NCBI RefSeq assembly: GCF_013366375.1
Contig: NZ_JABWMJ010000002.1
Coordinates: 372,001-436,000 of the forward strand
Source of the DNA: Rhizobacter koreensis
Lineage (GTDB): Bacteria; Pseudomonadota; Gammaproteobacteria; Burkholderiales; Burkholderiaceae_C
Direction of reading: 5' to 3'
Length of the DNA: 64,000 bases
The notes under the pieces were generated by a model. It was not told the origin of the DNA and made no database searches. It worked only from the letters and a program-made list of their open reading frames with translations. Both the position numbers and the translations under genes were made by a program. Positions 36,732 to 46,679 of the stretch are shown here, in pieces; positions within the stretch are counted from its first letter, which is position 1, and every line of letters begins with the position of its first letter.

Positions 36732-37118
36732 ATGAGATTCCTCCACACCATGCTGCGCGTCGGCGACCTCGAACGGTCGATCGACTTCTACACGCGCGTT
36801 CTCGGGATGAAGCTGCTGCGCACCACCCATCGCCCGGAGCAGCAGTACTCGCTGGCGTTCGTCGGCTACGGCAGCAACCCCGAGCACGCCGAGATCGAGC
36901 TCACCTACAACCATGGCGTGTCGAGCTACGAGCACGGCACCGCGTTCGGCCACCTCGCGCTCGGCGTCGACGACGTCGCCTCGGCCTGCGAGACGATCCG
37001 CGCCAACGGGGGCACGATCACGCGCGAGGCCGGGCCGGTGAAGGGCGGCTCGACCATCATCGCCTTCGTGGTGGACCCCGACGGCTACAAGATCGAGCTG
37101 ATCCAGCGTGGGACCTAG
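36732..37118 (+). CDS. gloA: Glyoxalase I (lactoylglutathione lyase)
   Basis: A 128-residue protein that converts the methylglyoxal-glutathione hemithioacetal to S-lactoylglutathione. The metal ligands expected in GloA are visible: His 5 (FLHTMLRV), Glu in EIELTYN, His in AFGHLALGV and Glu in YKIELIQ. Typical segments [15 protein letters not shown] and [11 protein letters not shown] confirm the family, and the length is normal. It is divergent from the MarR regulator across a 91-base space and could share its control. It precedes a glutathione-degrading ChaC-like gene, so two glutathione enzymes sit together. Confidence 0.93.
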   Translation: MRFLHTMLRVGDLERSIDFYTRVLGMKLLRTTHRPEQQYSLAFVGYGSNPEHAEIELTYNHGVSSYEHGTAFGHLALGVDDVASACETIRANGGTITREAGPVKGGSTIIAFVVDPDGYKIELIQRGT

Positions 37119-37214
37119 GAGCCTGGCCGGCGTGAAGCCGAGCCCGCGTTCCGCGTCGCAGCGTCCGGCCGCGCGTCTGCGAGCCCGTCGCGCGGGCGGC
37201 ACGACGCGCCGGCG

Positions 37215-37820
37215 ATGACGCACGCCGCGCTACCCGGCGCGCGCGACCCGCACGCGCTGCTCGCGCAGGCGCGCCGCACCTGGGGCGGTCACGGCGACCT
37301 CTGGGTGTTCGGCTACGCGTCGCTGATCTGGCGCCCCGAGTTCGAGTTCGTCGAGGAACGCGCGGCGACCGTGTACGGCTTCCACCGCGCGCTCGAGATG
37401 CGCTCGCGGGTCAACCGCGGCACGCCCGAGCGGCCGGGGCTCGTGTTCGCGCTGGTGCCGGGCGGCTCGTGCCGCGGCAAGGCCTACCGCATCGAGCAGC
37501 GCATCGCCGATGCCGAGCTCGAAAAGCTCTGGAGGCGCGAGATGCCGACGGGCATCTACGACGCCAAGTGGCTGCCGTGCAGGACGCCGCTCGGTCGCGT
37601 GCCCGCGCTCGCCTTCACCTTGAGCCGGCACAGCCCCGCTCACACGGGCTGCGTGCCGGACGAGCAGATGGTCGAGATCCTGCGCCACGCGAGCGGGCGC
37701 TACGGCAGCACGCTCGCCTACCTGCTCGACACCGCGACGTGCCTGCGCAGCCACGGCATCGTCGACCGCGACATCGAGCGCATCGTCGAACTCGCGCGCC
37801 GGCACGCGCTCGCGCCTTGA
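37215..37820 (+). CDS. ChaC-like gamma-glutamylcyclotransferase
   Basis: A 201-residue protein of the ChaC branch, which cleaves glutathione to 5-oxoproline and Cys-Gly. The substrate-binding loop FGYASLIW is at about 32-39, and the catalytic glutamate is likely in WRREMPTGIYDAKW, the ChaC-specific motif. Other matches are GFHRALEMRSRVNRGTP and a late YLLDT. It is cytoplasmic. It starts at ATG 37215 and follows gloA by 96 bases on the same strand. It is tail to tail with the MobA-like gene, 31 bases apart. Confidence 0.88.
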   Translation: MTHAALPGARDPHALLAQARRTWGGHGDLWVFGYASLIWRPEFEFVEERAATVYGFHRALEMRSRVNRGTPERPGLVFALVPGGSCRGKAYRIEQRIADAELEKLWRREMPTGIYDAKWLPCRTPLGRVPALAFTLSRHSPAHTGCVPDEQMVEILRHASGRYGSTLAYLLDTATCLRSHGIVDRDIERIVELARRHALAP

Positions 37821-37851
37821 GGCCCGGGCGAGCCCGGCGGAGCGGCGCGCG

Positions 37852-38481
37852 TCAGACGCCGACGTTGCTCGGCGCGCGCTGCTCGCCGGCCGGTGCGCGG
37901 TGGCGCACCGCAGCGAGGTCGTCGGGCGTGTCGATGTCGATCAGCACGCCGGCGTCGTCGACCTCGAGGCCCAGCGCGGGGTAGCGCGCGAGCAGCCGCC
38001 GCGCGCCCTCGTCTCCGCTCAGCGCGACGAGGTCGGAGTAGAGCCCCAGCGAGAAGCCGACCGGATGGCCGCGCCGCCCCTGGTGCTGCGCATAGACGAC
38101 GAGATGGTCGGTCAGGGCTGCAGCCACGCGCAGAAGCGTGCTCGGTCGCACCAGCGGCATGTCGCCCGGCAGCACGATCCAGCCGGCGGCGTCGGGACGC
38201 GCCGTCACGCCGGCACTGATCGAGTAGCCCATGCCGAGTCCGCCGGCCGAGCCGACCGGCGGCACCACGACGACGTCGCGCGCGGCGACGCTGCGCCGCG
38301 CCAGCTCGGAAAGGCCTTGCGTCGTGACGACGACGACCGGCAGCCCGGTCGCGATCGACGTCTCGAGCGTGCGCGACAGCACGGTCGAGTCGCCGAGCGG
38401 TTGGGCCAGCTTGTGCAGCGGCCCGCCGAAGCGGGAACCGAGTCCGGCGGCAAGAACGACGACAGCCACCGAGTCGGTCAT
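37852..38481 (-). CDS. MobA/MocA-like nucleotidyltransferase
   Basis: A 209-residue nucleotidyltransferase with the N-terminal loop VVLAAGLGSRFGG and the following HKLAQPLG. PGDMPLV carries the metal-binding Asp, and GHPVGFS and IDIDTPDDL match molybdenum cofactor cytidylyl/guanylyltransferase-like enzymes (MobA, MocA). No molybdoenzyme gene is nearby to settle the role. ATG at 38481 is placed just before the first strand. The 240 bases between it and pdxH on the other strand include a GC-rich, partly self-complementary segment around 38565-38625 but no gene. Confidence 0.82.
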   Translation of the reverse strand: MTDSVAVVVLAAGLGSRFGGPLHKLAQPLGDSTVLSRTLETSIATGLPVVVVTTQGLSELARRSVAARDVVVVPPVGSAGGLGMGYSISAGVTARPDAAGWIVLPGDMPLVRPSTLLRVAAALTDHLVVYAQHQGRRGHPVGFSLGLYSDLVALSGDEGARRLLARYPALGLEVDDAGVLIDIDTPDDLAAVRHRAPAGEQRAPSNVGV

Positions 38482-38711
38482 GGCGTGGGGGTTCGGGCTG
38501 GCGGCCGCGACACGGCGCGGCGCACGAGAAACGGAAGACGAGTGGGTCGAAGGATCGGAGGTCGACCCCGGGTTCGATAGTGGTGTGTTCACTGAAAGGG
38601 TTCCCCCGGGTCGAAACCGGGAGCGGCCTGCCCGTGCAAGCCGCATGCCTCGCCGGCGCTCCACCCGACCGCGAACCGCGAAGCCGCGCCACCCCTGCCC
38701 GGTGCACTTTC

Positions 38712-38717
38712 TATACT
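38712..38717 (+). promoter_or_regulatory. -10-like hexamer before pdxH
   Basis: TATACT (5 of 6 matches to TATAAT) ends 7 bases before the pdxH ATG, which would place the transcript start at or next to the start codon. No convincing -35 element is seen, so this is tentative. Confidence 0.3.
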
Positions 38718-38724
38718 GCGCCGC

Positions 38725-39360
38725 ATGGACGACATCGCCGCGCTGCGCAAGAGCTACGAGCGCGACGCGCTCGACGAATCGGCATCGGCCGCCGACCCGT
38801 TGCAGCAGTTCTCGCGCTGGCTCGAGCAGGCGCTGGCTGCCAGGCTGCCCGAGCCGAACGCGATGACGCTCGCGACGGTCGGCCCCGACCACCGACCCTC
38901 GACCCGAATCGTGCTGATCAAGGGCTACGACGCACGTGGCATCGTCTGGTACACGAACTACCAGAGTCGCAAGGGCCGCGAGCTCGCCGCCAATCCGTAC
39001 GCGGCGCTGCAATTCCATTGGGTCGAGCTCGAGCGCGTGGTGCGCATCGAGGGCCGTGTCGAGAAGGTCGACGAGGCCGAGTCGGACGCCTACTTCGCGT
39101 CGCGCCCGCTCGAGTCGCGCATCGGTGCATGGGCATCGCCGCAAAGCGAGGTGATCGCGTCGCGTGCCGAGCTCGTCGCCAGCGCCGCGCGCTACAGCGC
39201 GCGCTTCCTCCTGCAGCCGCCGCGCCCGCCGCACTGGGGCGGCCTGCGGCTGGTTCCGGATCGCTGGGAGTTCTGGCAAGGGCGCCCGTCGCGCCTGCAC
39301 GACCGCTTGCGTTACCGGCTCGAGGGGCGGCAATGGGTGCGCGAACGCCTGGCACCCTGA
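38725..39360 (+). CDS. pdxH: Pyridoxamine/pyridoxine 5'-phosphate oxidase
   Basis: A 211-residue FMN enzyme that oxidises PNP or PMP to pyridoxal phosphate, the last step of vitamin B6 synthesis and salvage. It shows the family segments MRKSYE-like start ([10 protein letters not shown]), [24 protein letters not shown], FYTNYxSRKG-like [32 protein letters not shown] and the C-terminal [19 protein letters not shown] with RLHDR. Length and order are normal. No neighbour is functionally linked, although the PLP product is used by the Spt enzyme elsewhere in the window. Confidence 0.96.
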   Translation: MDDIAALRKSYERDALDESASAADPLQQFSRWLEQALAARLPEPNAMTLATVGPDHRPSTRIVLIKGYDARGIVWYTNYQSRKGRELAANPYAALQFHWVELERVVRIEGRVEKVDEAESDAYFASRPLESRIGAWASPQSEVIASRAELVASAARYSARFLLQPPRPPHWGGLRLVPDRWEFWQGRPSRLHDRLRYRLEGRQWVRERLAP

Positions 39361-39590
39361 TCGGGCGGCGCGGCGCCTGAGCGACCCGTCGTCGTCGAAC
39401 GACGCCGGCGAGCCGTTGCCCGATCGGCGGGTGCGCACCGCGGCGTTCACCATCGTCGGCAGCCTGCGTGCGCAGGCGCCCGCGCCGCATCGGGCTTTGC
39501 CTCTCCCGACCGCCCGCGGCGTCGCGCATCATCGAAGCGCGGCACAAGGTTTGCCTTCGCCGCGCACGATCGATCGCTTGCAAGGGACCC

Positions 39591-40925
39591 ATGTCTTCAG
39601 GAATGTTCAGGCCGCACGGCTCGGGTGACACGCTCGCCTGCGAGGTGCCGCTGTCGCCGCGCCCTCCGCTGCCACCGGCGGCGCGGCCGTTCTCGCTGCG
39701 CCGTCTGCTCGGCTTCCTGGGCCCGGGCTACCTCATCGCGGTCGGCTACATGGACCCCGGCAACTGGGCGACCGACCTCGCCGGCGGTTCGACCTACGGC
39801 TATGCGCTGCTCTGGATCGTGATGCTCTCGAGCGCGATGGCGATGTTCCTGCAGGTGCTGGCCGCACGCCTGGGCATCGTCACCGGGCTCGACCTCGCGC
39901 AGGCGTGCCGTGCCCATTCGCGGCCCGGCAGCGTGGTATGGCAGTGGCTGCTCTGCGAGATCGCGATCTGCGCGGCCGACCTGGCCGAGGTGATCGGCAC
40001 CGCGATCGCGCTCAAGCTCCTGTTCGGCCTGCCGCTCGCCATGGGCGTCTCGCTCACCGTGCTCGACGTGCTGCTCGTGCTGTGGCTGCAGCAGCGCGGC
40101 TTCCGCTATCTCGAGGCGCTGGTGATCAGCCTGATCTCGATCGTGGTGGTCTGCCTCGGCATCACGGTCGCGATGGCGCAGCCACAGTGGCAGGCGGTGT
40201 TCGCGGGCTTCGTTCCGACGTCGCGCACCGTCCTGGACCCCGGCATGCTCTACATCGCGATCGGGATCATCGGCGCGACGGTGATGCCGCACAACCTTTA
40301 CCTGCACTCGTCGGCGGTGAAGTCGCGGCCGGCCGACCCGGGGGCCGGCGGCAAGAAGGTCGCGATCACCTACGCGACGATCGACATCATCGCGGCGCTG
40401 GCGTTGGCGTTCGTGATCAACGCATCGATCCTCGTGATGGCGGGAGCGGCGTTCCATGCGAACGGGCAGTTCCAGGTCGCCGAACTCGAGGACGCGCACG
40501 GCCTGCTCGCCGTGATGACCGGCACCACGGTCGCCGGCACCACCTTCGCGCTCGCCCTGCTCGCGTCCGGCCAGAGCTCGGCCGTGACCGCCACCCTCGC
40601 CGGGCAGATCGTGATGGAGGGCTATCTGCAGCTGCGCATTCCGCCCTGGGTGCGCCGCCTCCTGACCCGCTCGATCGCGATCGTGCCGGCGCTTTTCGTG
40701 ACGCTGGTCTACGGCGAGTCGGCGATCGCCAAGCTGCTGATCGCGAGCCAGGTGGTGCTCAGCCTGCAACTGCCGTTCGCGATCGTTCCGCTGATCCGCT
40801 ACACGAGCCAGCGTTCGATCATGGGCAGCTTCGCGAACGGTCGGACCACGGCCATCGTGGCGGCGCTGATCGCGACCACGATCATCGTGCTCAACCTGGT
40901 GCTGATCTGGCGCACGCTGACCTGA
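39591..40925 (+). CDS. mntH: NRAMP-family manganese/divalent metal transporter
   Basis: A 444-residue inner-membrane proton-coupled importer. The two hallmark metal-site segments are present: DPGNWATD in the first helix (about residues 54-61) and [10 protein letters not shown] in the sixth. About eleven hydrophobic helices follow NRAMP topology. It starts at ATG 39591 behind AAGGGA, with a second ATG four codons on. It runs tail to tail with a manganese catalase gene, so an Mn importer and an Mn enzyme are adjacent. No clear MntR or Fur box was recognised upstream. Confidence 0.93.
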   Translation: MSSGMFRPHGSGDTLACEVPLSPRPPLPPAARPFSLRRLLGFLGPGYLIAVGYMDPGNWATDLAGGSTYGYALLWIVMLSSAMAMFLQVLAARLGIVTGLDLAQACRAHSRPGSVVWQWLLCEIAICAADLAEVIGTAIALKLLFGLPLAMGVSLTVLDVLLVLWLQQRGFRYLEALVISLISIVVVCLGITVAMAQPQWQAVFAGFVPTSRTVLDPGMLYIAIGIIGATVMPHNLYLHSSAVKSRPADPGAGGKKVAITYATIDIIAALALAFVINASILVMAGAAFHANGQFQVAELEDAHGLLAVMTGTTVAGTTFALALLASGQSSAVTATLAGQIVMEGYLQLRIPPWVRRLLTRSIAIVPALFVTLVYGESAIAKLLIASQVVLSLQLPFAIVPLIRYTSQRSIMGSFANGRTTAIVAALIATTIIVLNLVLIWRTLT

Positions 40926-40992
40926 ACCGGGCCGCGGGCCTTGCCGCTGGAGGCCCGCGAGGCGGCCGACCCCGCAGTTCGGGAGCACCAAG

Positions 40993-41023
40993 AAAAAAGC
41001 AGCGCCGTCGCCGGCGCTGCTTT
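40993..41023 (-). terminator. Intrinsic terminator of the manganese catalase gene
   Basis: On the minus strand, 39 bases beyond the catalase stop, an 11-base perfect stem (AAAGCAGCGCC with GGCGCTGCTTT) and a 6-base loop are followed by a run of six T (plus-strand A 40993-40998). This is a textbook intrinsic terminator. Confidence 0.85.
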
Positions 41024-41061
41024 CGAGTCGAAGCCAGGAGCCGCGGACCGGCTCCCTTGCC

Positions 41062-42060
41062 TCAGGCCTTGGTCGTCGCGGCGAGCGGCGGCTCGCGGGT
41101 GCCGGACTGCGCCTGCATCATCGCGTTCTCCTTCGCCGCTTGCGGCGCCATGCCTGGCGACGCATCGGCGCCGGTGGCAGCGGTGCCGTTGGCGTCGAGG
41201 CCGCCCATGCCGAGCATCGCACCGGTCACCGGGTCGACCGTCACGTCGGACTGAAGGCGAACGGCCATCTTCTCGGCCACGGCAAGGTCGCCCTTCTCCA
41301 TGGTGACCTCCGGCAGGCCGCTGCCGCCGTCGACGGCCGGCGTCGCCTCGCGCACCTCGAAGGTCGGCTCGCTGTTCCACGGGCCGCGCGCATCGCCGTC
41401 GCCGGTCGACATGTTGAAGTAGACGTTGGTGAACTCGGCCTTGCCGGCGAGCTTGCCGGGCGGGAAGTTCGGCTGGATCGAGTAGAGCGCCTTCTCGAAC
41501 GACTGCTGGTGGGCGATCTCGCGCGTCATCAAGAAGCCCAGCGCGTCCTTCACGCCCGGGTCGTCGGTGAGTGCGATCAGGCGCTCGTAGACAATCTTGG
41601 CGCGCGACTCGGCGGCGATGTTCGAGCGCAGGTCGGCGGCGGGGTCACCGATGGTGTCGATGTAGCCCGCGTTCCAGAGCTGCCCGCCGGAGTTGGTGTA
41701 CGGAGGGCCGCCGCCGTACAGCACCTGGGTCACGTGCGAGCCGTTGCCGTAGCCGGAGATCTGGCGGTACATGTCGGCCTCGCTGTCGACCGCTTCCGAC
41801 AGGCGGCCCTTCGCGCCCTTGTTGAGCATGGCGATGATGGTGCCGATCACCTCGAGGTGGCTCAGCTCCTCGGTCGCGATGTCGATCAGCATGTCGCGCC
41901 GGCCGGGGTCGTCCTCGCCGAGATACTGGTTGAAGTAGCGGCAGGCCGCGGCGAGTTCGCCCTGCGGACCGCCGAACTGTTCGAGCATGAGGTTGGCAAG
42001 ACCTGGATTGCTTTCGGTGACGCGGACGGTGTATTGCAATCGCTTGTTGTGAGCGAACAT
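41062..42060 (-). CDS. Manganese catalase
   Basis: A 332-residue non-haem catalase that disproportionates hydrogen peroxide at a dimanganese centre. Ligand-bearing segments are present: GELAAACRYFNQY, DIATEELSHLEVIGT, NIAAESRAKIVYERL and REIAHQQSFEKAL, giving the Glu/His set of the ferritin-like four-helix core. The C-terminal 60 residues are acidic to neutral and poorly conserved. ATG at 42060 has AAGGAG 5 bases upstream. The family is often stress- or stationary-phase-linked. It faces MntH and lies downstream of msrA on the same strand across 239 gene-free bases. The whole neighbourhood reads as peroxide defence. Confidence 0.93.
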   Translation of the reverse strand: MFAHNKRLQYTVRVTESNPGLANLMLEQFGGPQGELAAACRYFNQYLGEDDPGRRDMLIDIATEELSHLEVIGTIIAMLNKGAKGRLSEAVDSEADMYRQISGYGNGSHVTQVLYGGGPPYTNSGGQLWNAGYIDTIGDPAADLRSNIAAESRAKIVYERLIALTDDPGVKDALGFLMTREIAHQQSFEKALYSIQPNFPPGKLAGKAEFTNVYFNMSTGDGDARGPWNSEPTFEVREATPAVDGGSGLPEVTMEKGDLAVAEKMAVRLQSDVTVDPVTGAMLGMGGLDANGTAATGADASPGMAPQAAKENAMMQAQSGTREPPLAATTKA

Positions 42061-42299
42061 TGAAGCTCCTTCGGGGTGTGAGCACGCGGCTCGTGGCTGA
42101 TCGGGTTGCGGGCCCAGGTCGGCAAGCCCTGTGCCCGTGCCGATTGGCGGCTGCCATGGGCCTGATTGCACGTCCCCGGGCACGGGCGTGCGCAAGTAAC
42201 CGATCGATCCCTCATGCCGAGGCTCGCCCGGCCTCTGGCCGCGGAGGCACGCGAGGCGCGCGCGGCGCTCCCGCGCCGCGCGCCCGGCACAAAGCCCTC

Positions 42300-42839
42300 C
42301 TAGGCAGCCCGCAGCCGGCTCTTGAAGGTCTTGCTGAACTTCTCGACCTTGGGCGCGACCACCATCGCGCAGTAGCCCTGGTTGGGGTTGTTGGCGAAGT
42401 AATGCTGGTGGTAGGCCTCGGCGCGCGTGTAGTTGCGCTCCGGCTCGATCTCGGTGACCGCGCGGCCGCGGTGCGCCGCATTCGCCTCGGCGAGCACCTC
42501 GCGTGCGACGCGCGCCTGCTCGTCGTCGTGCACGTAGATGCCCGACCGGTACTGCGTGCCGACGTCGTTGCCCTGGCGGTTGAGGGTGGTCGGGTCGTGC
42601 ACCGCGAAGAAGATCTCGAGGATCTCGCGCAGGGTGATCCGCTGCGGGTCGAAGCTCACCCGAACGACCTCGTTGTAGCCGGTGCGGCCGCTGCAGACGT
42701 CGGCATAGGTCGGGTGGGCGGTCGTGCCGTTGGCGTAGCCCGACTCCACCGCGACCACGCCGTCGACACGCTCGTACACGGCCTCGGTGCACCAGAAGCA
42801 GCCGCCGCCCAGCGTGATCGTCTCGATGCCTTCGCCCAT
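42300..42839 (-). CDS. msrA: Peptide methionine sulfoxide reductase A
   Basis: A 179-residue repair enzyme that reduces methionine-S-sulfoxide. The catalytic motif GCFWC has C14 as the reactive cysteine, and GYANG, GTQYRSGIY and the late AEAYHQHYFANNP with a resolving cysteine in QGYCAMVV are typical. It is cytoplasmic (no signal peptide). ATG at 42839 follows GGAGGA. It lies upstream of the manganese catalase on the same strand, but the wide gap suggests separate promoters. It is divergent from the YdcF-like gene. Confidence 0.95.
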   Translation of the reverse strand: MGEGIETITLGGGCFWCTEAVYERVDGVVAVESGYANGTTAHPTYADVCSGRTGYNEVVRVSFDPQRITLREILEIFFAVHDPTTLNRQGNDVGTQYRSGIYVHDDEQARVAREVLAEANAAHRGRAVTEIEPERNYTRAEAYHQHYFANNPNQGYCAMVVAPKVEKFSKTFKSRLRAA

Positions 42840-42974
42840 CGCGTCCTCCGTCGAGCGCCCGAGCGGCGCCCGCGGATTCTGCGGCAGCGTCGACGCCGCC
42901 GCGCATCGGCTGCCGGGTGCCCCTTGCGCGTCCGGCACAATCCGCCGCCGCCGAGAAAGAGCTAAGGGAGACGC

Positions 42975-43784
42975 GTGAACGAGGCGCTCGTCAGGCTGGG
43001 CATCGATTCGTGGAAGCCGTACGTCGCAGCGCTTGTGCTGCCGCCGATGCCGTTCCTGGTGCTCATCGTCGTCGGGGCGTGGTTCCTCGCGCGGCGGCGC
43101 CGTCTCGGCTGGGGCCTCGTCGCATCCGGCGTCGCGCTCGTCTGGCTGTCGGCGTCGGCCGCGGTCGCCGGGCCGGTCTCGCACTGGCTGCTGCCGCGGC
43201 CGCCGGCGCTCACCGAGGCCCGCATCGCCGAGCTGCGCGCCGAGGCGCGCGGCAACCCGCCGCCGGCGATCGTGGTGCTCGGCGGCGGCATCGAGGGGCC
43301 GGCCGCCGAGTACGGCGCCAGAACGCTGAACTGGCGCTCGCTCGAGCGCCTGCGCTACGGCCTCTACCTTGCGCAGAAGACACATGCGCCGGTGCTGTTC
43401 ACCGGCGGCGTGGGCTGGGCCGATACGGGCGGCACCTCCGAGGCGAGCGCCGCCGCCAAGATCGCCGCCGAGGAGTTCGGCCGGCCCCTGCGCTGGCTCG
43501 AGGACCGCGCGCGCGATACCCGCGAGAACGCGCGCTACAGCGTCGAGATGCTGCGTGCCGCGGGGGTGCGCCACGTCCTCCTGGTGACGCACGGCTACCA
43601 CATGCCGCGCGCGCTGCGTGCGTTCAACGAGGCGGCCGCCGGCACGATGCGCATCGAGCCGGCGCCAATGGGCCTCGCGCGGCGCAGCCAGAAGGCCGGC
43701 GTCAGGTGGCTGCCGACCAACAGCGGCTACGGCGACATGCGCGACACCGTGCACGAGCTGCTCGGGCTGCTGGCCGGCGCCTGA
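42975..43784 (+). CDS. YdcF-family (DUF218) membrane protein
   Basis: A 269-residue inner-membrane protein. Two hydrophobic helices (about 18-38 and 45-67) precede a DUF218 domain with IVVLGGGIEG, LFTGGVG, DRARDTRENARY and LLVTHGYHMPRAL, the usual YdcF/ElyC sequence of blocks. ElyC-like members affect envelope or peptidoglycan precursor metabolism, but their chemistry is not established, so no reaction is assigned. The GTG start at 42975 sits behind AAGGGAG. It is divergent from msrA and is followed by 260 gene-free bases. Confidence 0.88.
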   Translation: MNEALVRLGIDSWKPYVAALVLPPMPFLVLIVVGAWFLARRRRLGWGLVASGVALVWLSASAAVAGPVSHWLLPRPPALTEARIAELRAEARGNPPPAIVVLGGGIEGPAAEYGARTLNWRSLERLRYGLYLAQKTHAPVLFTGGVGWADTGGTSEASAAAKIAAEEFGRPLRWLEDRARDTRENARYSVEMLRAAGVRHVLLVTHGYHMPRALRAFNEAAAGTMRIEPAPMGLARRSQKAGVRWLPTNSGYGDMRDTVHELLGLLAGA

Positions 43785-44044
43785 CGCTTCGCCGAGCTCG
43801 CGACGCGCGCTACCGCTCACGCAGAGCCGCCGGAGCGTCACTACGGCACGCATCGGCGTTCTTCCTGCGCTGAAAGGCGTTCGACGCGGGCGATACTCGC
43901 GCTGCCCCGGCCGGTGCCGCCCGGGGCATGGCTGCTGGCGTCCTCCGAGCCGGCCGACAACCCGCCCGGCGGCGCCGTTTGAGCCCCGGGCCGACACCGC
44001 GAGCCGACGGCGCCGACGCGGCAGCACGACACCTCACGATCCGT

Positions 44045-46672
44045 ATGAGCTCGAGCGATCCCACGACGATGGCTGCGCTGAACGCAGCCCAGGAGCTGAT
44101 CCGGGCGGCAGCCTCGACGGCCGTCGTCGAGGCGGCGAATCACCTGCTCGCGCTGATGCGGACGGCGCCAACCTACCACCAGCGCGGCCAGCTCGCGTTC
44201 GCGCAGGTCCATCTGATGCAGCGCCAGACCGGCTTCGTCGCGAGCTTCGCGAAGGCACTGCGCCAGAGGGTCGCCGAGGACATCGACAGCAAGGACGCCG
44301 CCGGCGAGCGCGCCAAGACCGACTGGGACGCCATCGGCCTGGTGGAGGGCGACGCGATCGAGGAGAAGATCTCGTTCGACCGCATTGCGCAGTTCATCTC
44401 GCACGCCTGCGAGACCGAGCTGCTCGAGCTGGCGCGCTACACGAGCGCGCTGCTGCGGCACGGCGCGGCCGACCCGGAGCGCAACCCGCTGCGCGCCCAG
44501 GTGATCGGCGCCGCGCTGCACGAGGCGATCGAGACGATCAGCGAGGACGTCGAGATCCAGAAGGTGGTCGGACGCGAGCTCGGCCAGATCTTCGCGAAGG
44601 CGCTGCCCGCCTGCTACCGGCAGATCATCGACGACCTCAAGGCGCGCGACGTGCGGCCGGCCGACCTCGCCGTGGTGCCGACCAAGGCGGCGACGGGCGC
44701 GATCGACGGCCCGGGCGAGATGCAGCGCTTCTGGGAGCGCTCGCTGCAGGGCCGGCCGCTTCCGAACTACGGCATTCCCGATCTGCCGGGTCTGCCGGCC
44801 GGCACGCTCGGCGTCGCCGAGCCCGGGGACGCGCTGCGCGGCTGGCAGAGCTCGCTGATGGGCCGCATCGGCGGTTCGGACGCGATGCTGCCCGAAGGCC
44901 TCGACAGCGCCGGCGCCGCCGCGTTCCTCGATCGCCTGATGCGCGGCGCGCCGGCCGGCCAGCCGCTTCGCAGCACGCCGCCGGCGCCGAACACGCCGCT
45001 CGCCCAGGCCGACGCCGAGATGATGGCGCTGCTCAAGCGCATCGGCAGCGCGCACGCGACGACGCGCGACAACCTCGACGGCGTCGACAGCCACGGCGGT
45101 CTGTTCCCGCCGAGCCGCTACGGCGAGACGACAGCTTCCGGCCTCGGCGCGTTCGACGCGGCGCGCAGCGTGCGCGGCGCGCTCGAGGGCGTCGGCGAGC
45201 TGATGGCGGTCAACCTGATCCGAGCCCACCGCGACGAGCTGATCGAGGCCTCGCGCGGAAAGCTCGATCACATGGTGATCGACGTCGTCAGCAGCCTGTT
45301 CGACCAGATCCTTTCCGATCCCCGGGTGCCGTCGCCGATGGCGCGCCAGATCGCGCGCCTGCAGCTGCCGGTGCTGCGCGTGGCCCTGCGCGACCCGAAC
45401 TTCTTCGCGTCGCGGCGCCACCCGGTGCGCCGCTTCATCAACCGCGTGTCGTCGCTCGCTGCGGCATACGACGAGTTCAGGAGCGGTCCCGGCAAGGAGC
45501 TGCTGGTCCGCGTCAGCCAGCTCGTCAAGGAGATCGTCGAGGGCGACTTCGACCAGCTCGAGATCTACAGCGAGAAGCTGCTCGCGCTCGAGAAATTCGT
45601 CGCCGAGCAGACCGCCGCCGAGGTCGAAGCGACACCGGCCGGCCCGACGCTCGAGGCCAAGGAACGCGAGTGGCGGCTGATCCAGCGCTTCACGCTGCAG
45701 CTGCGCGGCGCGCTCGATCCGCTGGCCCTGCCGGGCTTCGTCAAGGAGTTCCTGTCGCAGGTCTGGGGGCAGGTGATCATGACCGCGGCCGAGCGCCAGG
45801 GCGGCGAGTCCGCGCTCGTCAGGCAGTTGCGGCGCGCCGGCTACGACCTGGTCGCCAGCATCCAGCCCAAGCGCTCGGCCGAGCAGCGCCGTCAGTTCCT
45901 CGCGACCTTGCCCAAGCTGATGACGACGCTGAAGGACGGCGTCGCGCTGATCGAATGGCCGGAGCCGGCGCGCGGTACCTTCTTCAGCAGCCTGGTGGCC
46001 GCGCACGCAGGCTCGCTGAAGCTGCCGCCCGGCAGCGAGCTCGACCACAACATGCTGATGAAGCATGTCGAGACCGCGTTCCGGACCCCGATTCCGCGCC
46101 CCGAGGACCTCGACCGCGACGCCGACGAGCCGGCGCTGCCGGTCGCGGCGGTCGAGCCGCAGTTCTCGCCCGAGGAAGCGCGCAACGTCGGCCTGCTCGC
46201 CGAAACCGCGGTCGACTGGTCGGCACCGGTCGACGGCCGGCCGCCGGTATGGCCCGGCGAGGCGCTCGACATCAACCTCGACCTGCCCGACCCGGTGGCG
46301 CCCGCGCCGACGGCGGCCGACGCCGACGTCGACGTCGACGATGCAGCCGGCGCCGATGCCGAGCCGTCCGAAGGCCCGCAGCTGCGCGACCATCTGCACA
46401 TCGGCCAGTCGTACCAGCTGCACCTGAAGGACCAGTGGGAGAAGGTGCGCCTCACCTACATGAGCCCGGGGCGCAACCTGTTCCTCTTCACCCACGGCTC
46501 CAAGGACCGCCGCACGATCTCGATGACCGTGCGCATGCTCGAGCGCCTCTGCCAGGCGCACCGAATGCGCAGCTACGAAGGCGCCCCGCTGATCGACCGC
46601 GCGACTGCGCGGGCACGCCAGCAGCTCGCCGAGCAGGACAACGCCGCGCGCCCGGCCGCCGGCGGAGCCTGA
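44045..46672 (+). CDS. DUF1631 family protein
   Basis: An 875-residue soluble protein of the DUF1631 family, which is sometimes misannotated as thymidine phosphorylase. Long alpha-helical stretches fill residues 1-680, including DRIAQFISHACETELLELARYTS and a region on helix-rich repeats around 380-560. An acidic, Pro/Ala-rich linker lies at about 730-775, followed by a conserved C-terminal block GQSYQLHLKDQWEKVRL, LFLFTHGS and RTISMTVRMLERL. The function is unknown. Some members have been linked to c-di-GMP or stress, which the sequence does not prove. ATG at 44045 is used, and the frame is open further upstream without coding character. Confidence 0.82.
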   Translation: MSSSDPTTMAALNAAQELIRAAASTAVVEAANHLLALMRTAPTYHQRGQLAFAQVHLMQRQTGFVASFAKALRQRVAEDIDSKDAAGERAKTDWDAIGLVEGDAIEEKISFDRIAQFISHACETELLELARYTSALLRHGAADPERNPLRAQVIGAALHEAIETISEDVEIQKVVGRELGQIFAKALPACYRQIIDDLKARDVRPADLAVVPTKAATGAIDGPGEMQRFWERSLQGRPLPNYGIPDLPGLPAGTLGVAEPGDALRGWQSSLMGRIGGSDAMLPEGLDSAGAAAFLDRLMRGAPAGQPLRSTPPAPNTPLAQADAEMMALLKRIGSAHATTRDNLDGVDSHGGLFPPSRYGETTASGLGAFDAARSVRGALEGVGELMAVNLIRAHRDELIEASRGKLDHMVIDVVSSLFDQILSDPRVPSPMARQIARLQLPVLRVALRDPNFFASRRHPVRRFINRVSSLAAAYDEFRSGPGKELLVRVSQLVKEIVEGDFDQLEIYSEKLLALEKFVAEQTAAEVEATPAGPTLEAKEREWRLIQRFTLQLRGALDPLALPGFVKEFLSQVWGQVIMTAAERQGGESALVRQLRRAGYDLVASIQPKRSAEQRRQFLATLPKLMTTLKDGVALIEWPEPARGTFFSSLVAAHAGSLKLPPGSELDHNMLMKHVETAFRTPIPRPEDLDRDADEPALPVAAVEPQFSPEEARNVGLLAETAVDWSAPVDGRPPVWPGEALDINLDLPDPVAPAPTAADADVDVDDAAGADAEPSEGPQLRDHLHIGQSYQLHLKDQWEKVRLTYMSPGRNLFLFTHGSKDRRTISMTVRMLERLCQAHRMRSYEGAPLIDRATARARQQLAEQDNAARPAAGGA

Positions 46673-46679
46673 CGGCCGC

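Noticed and set aside
38565..38625. Self-complementary GC-rich segment upstream of the MobA-like gene as a riboswitch or small RNA
   Set aside because: Partial repeats of a CCCGGGTCGA-like core are visible, but no promoter, terminator or known RNA pattern accompanies them.
43841..46561. A 906-residue open frame antisense to the DUF1631 gene
   Set aside because: Composition is typical of high-GC mirror frames, and the plus-strand product has the conserved DUF1631 C-terminal block.
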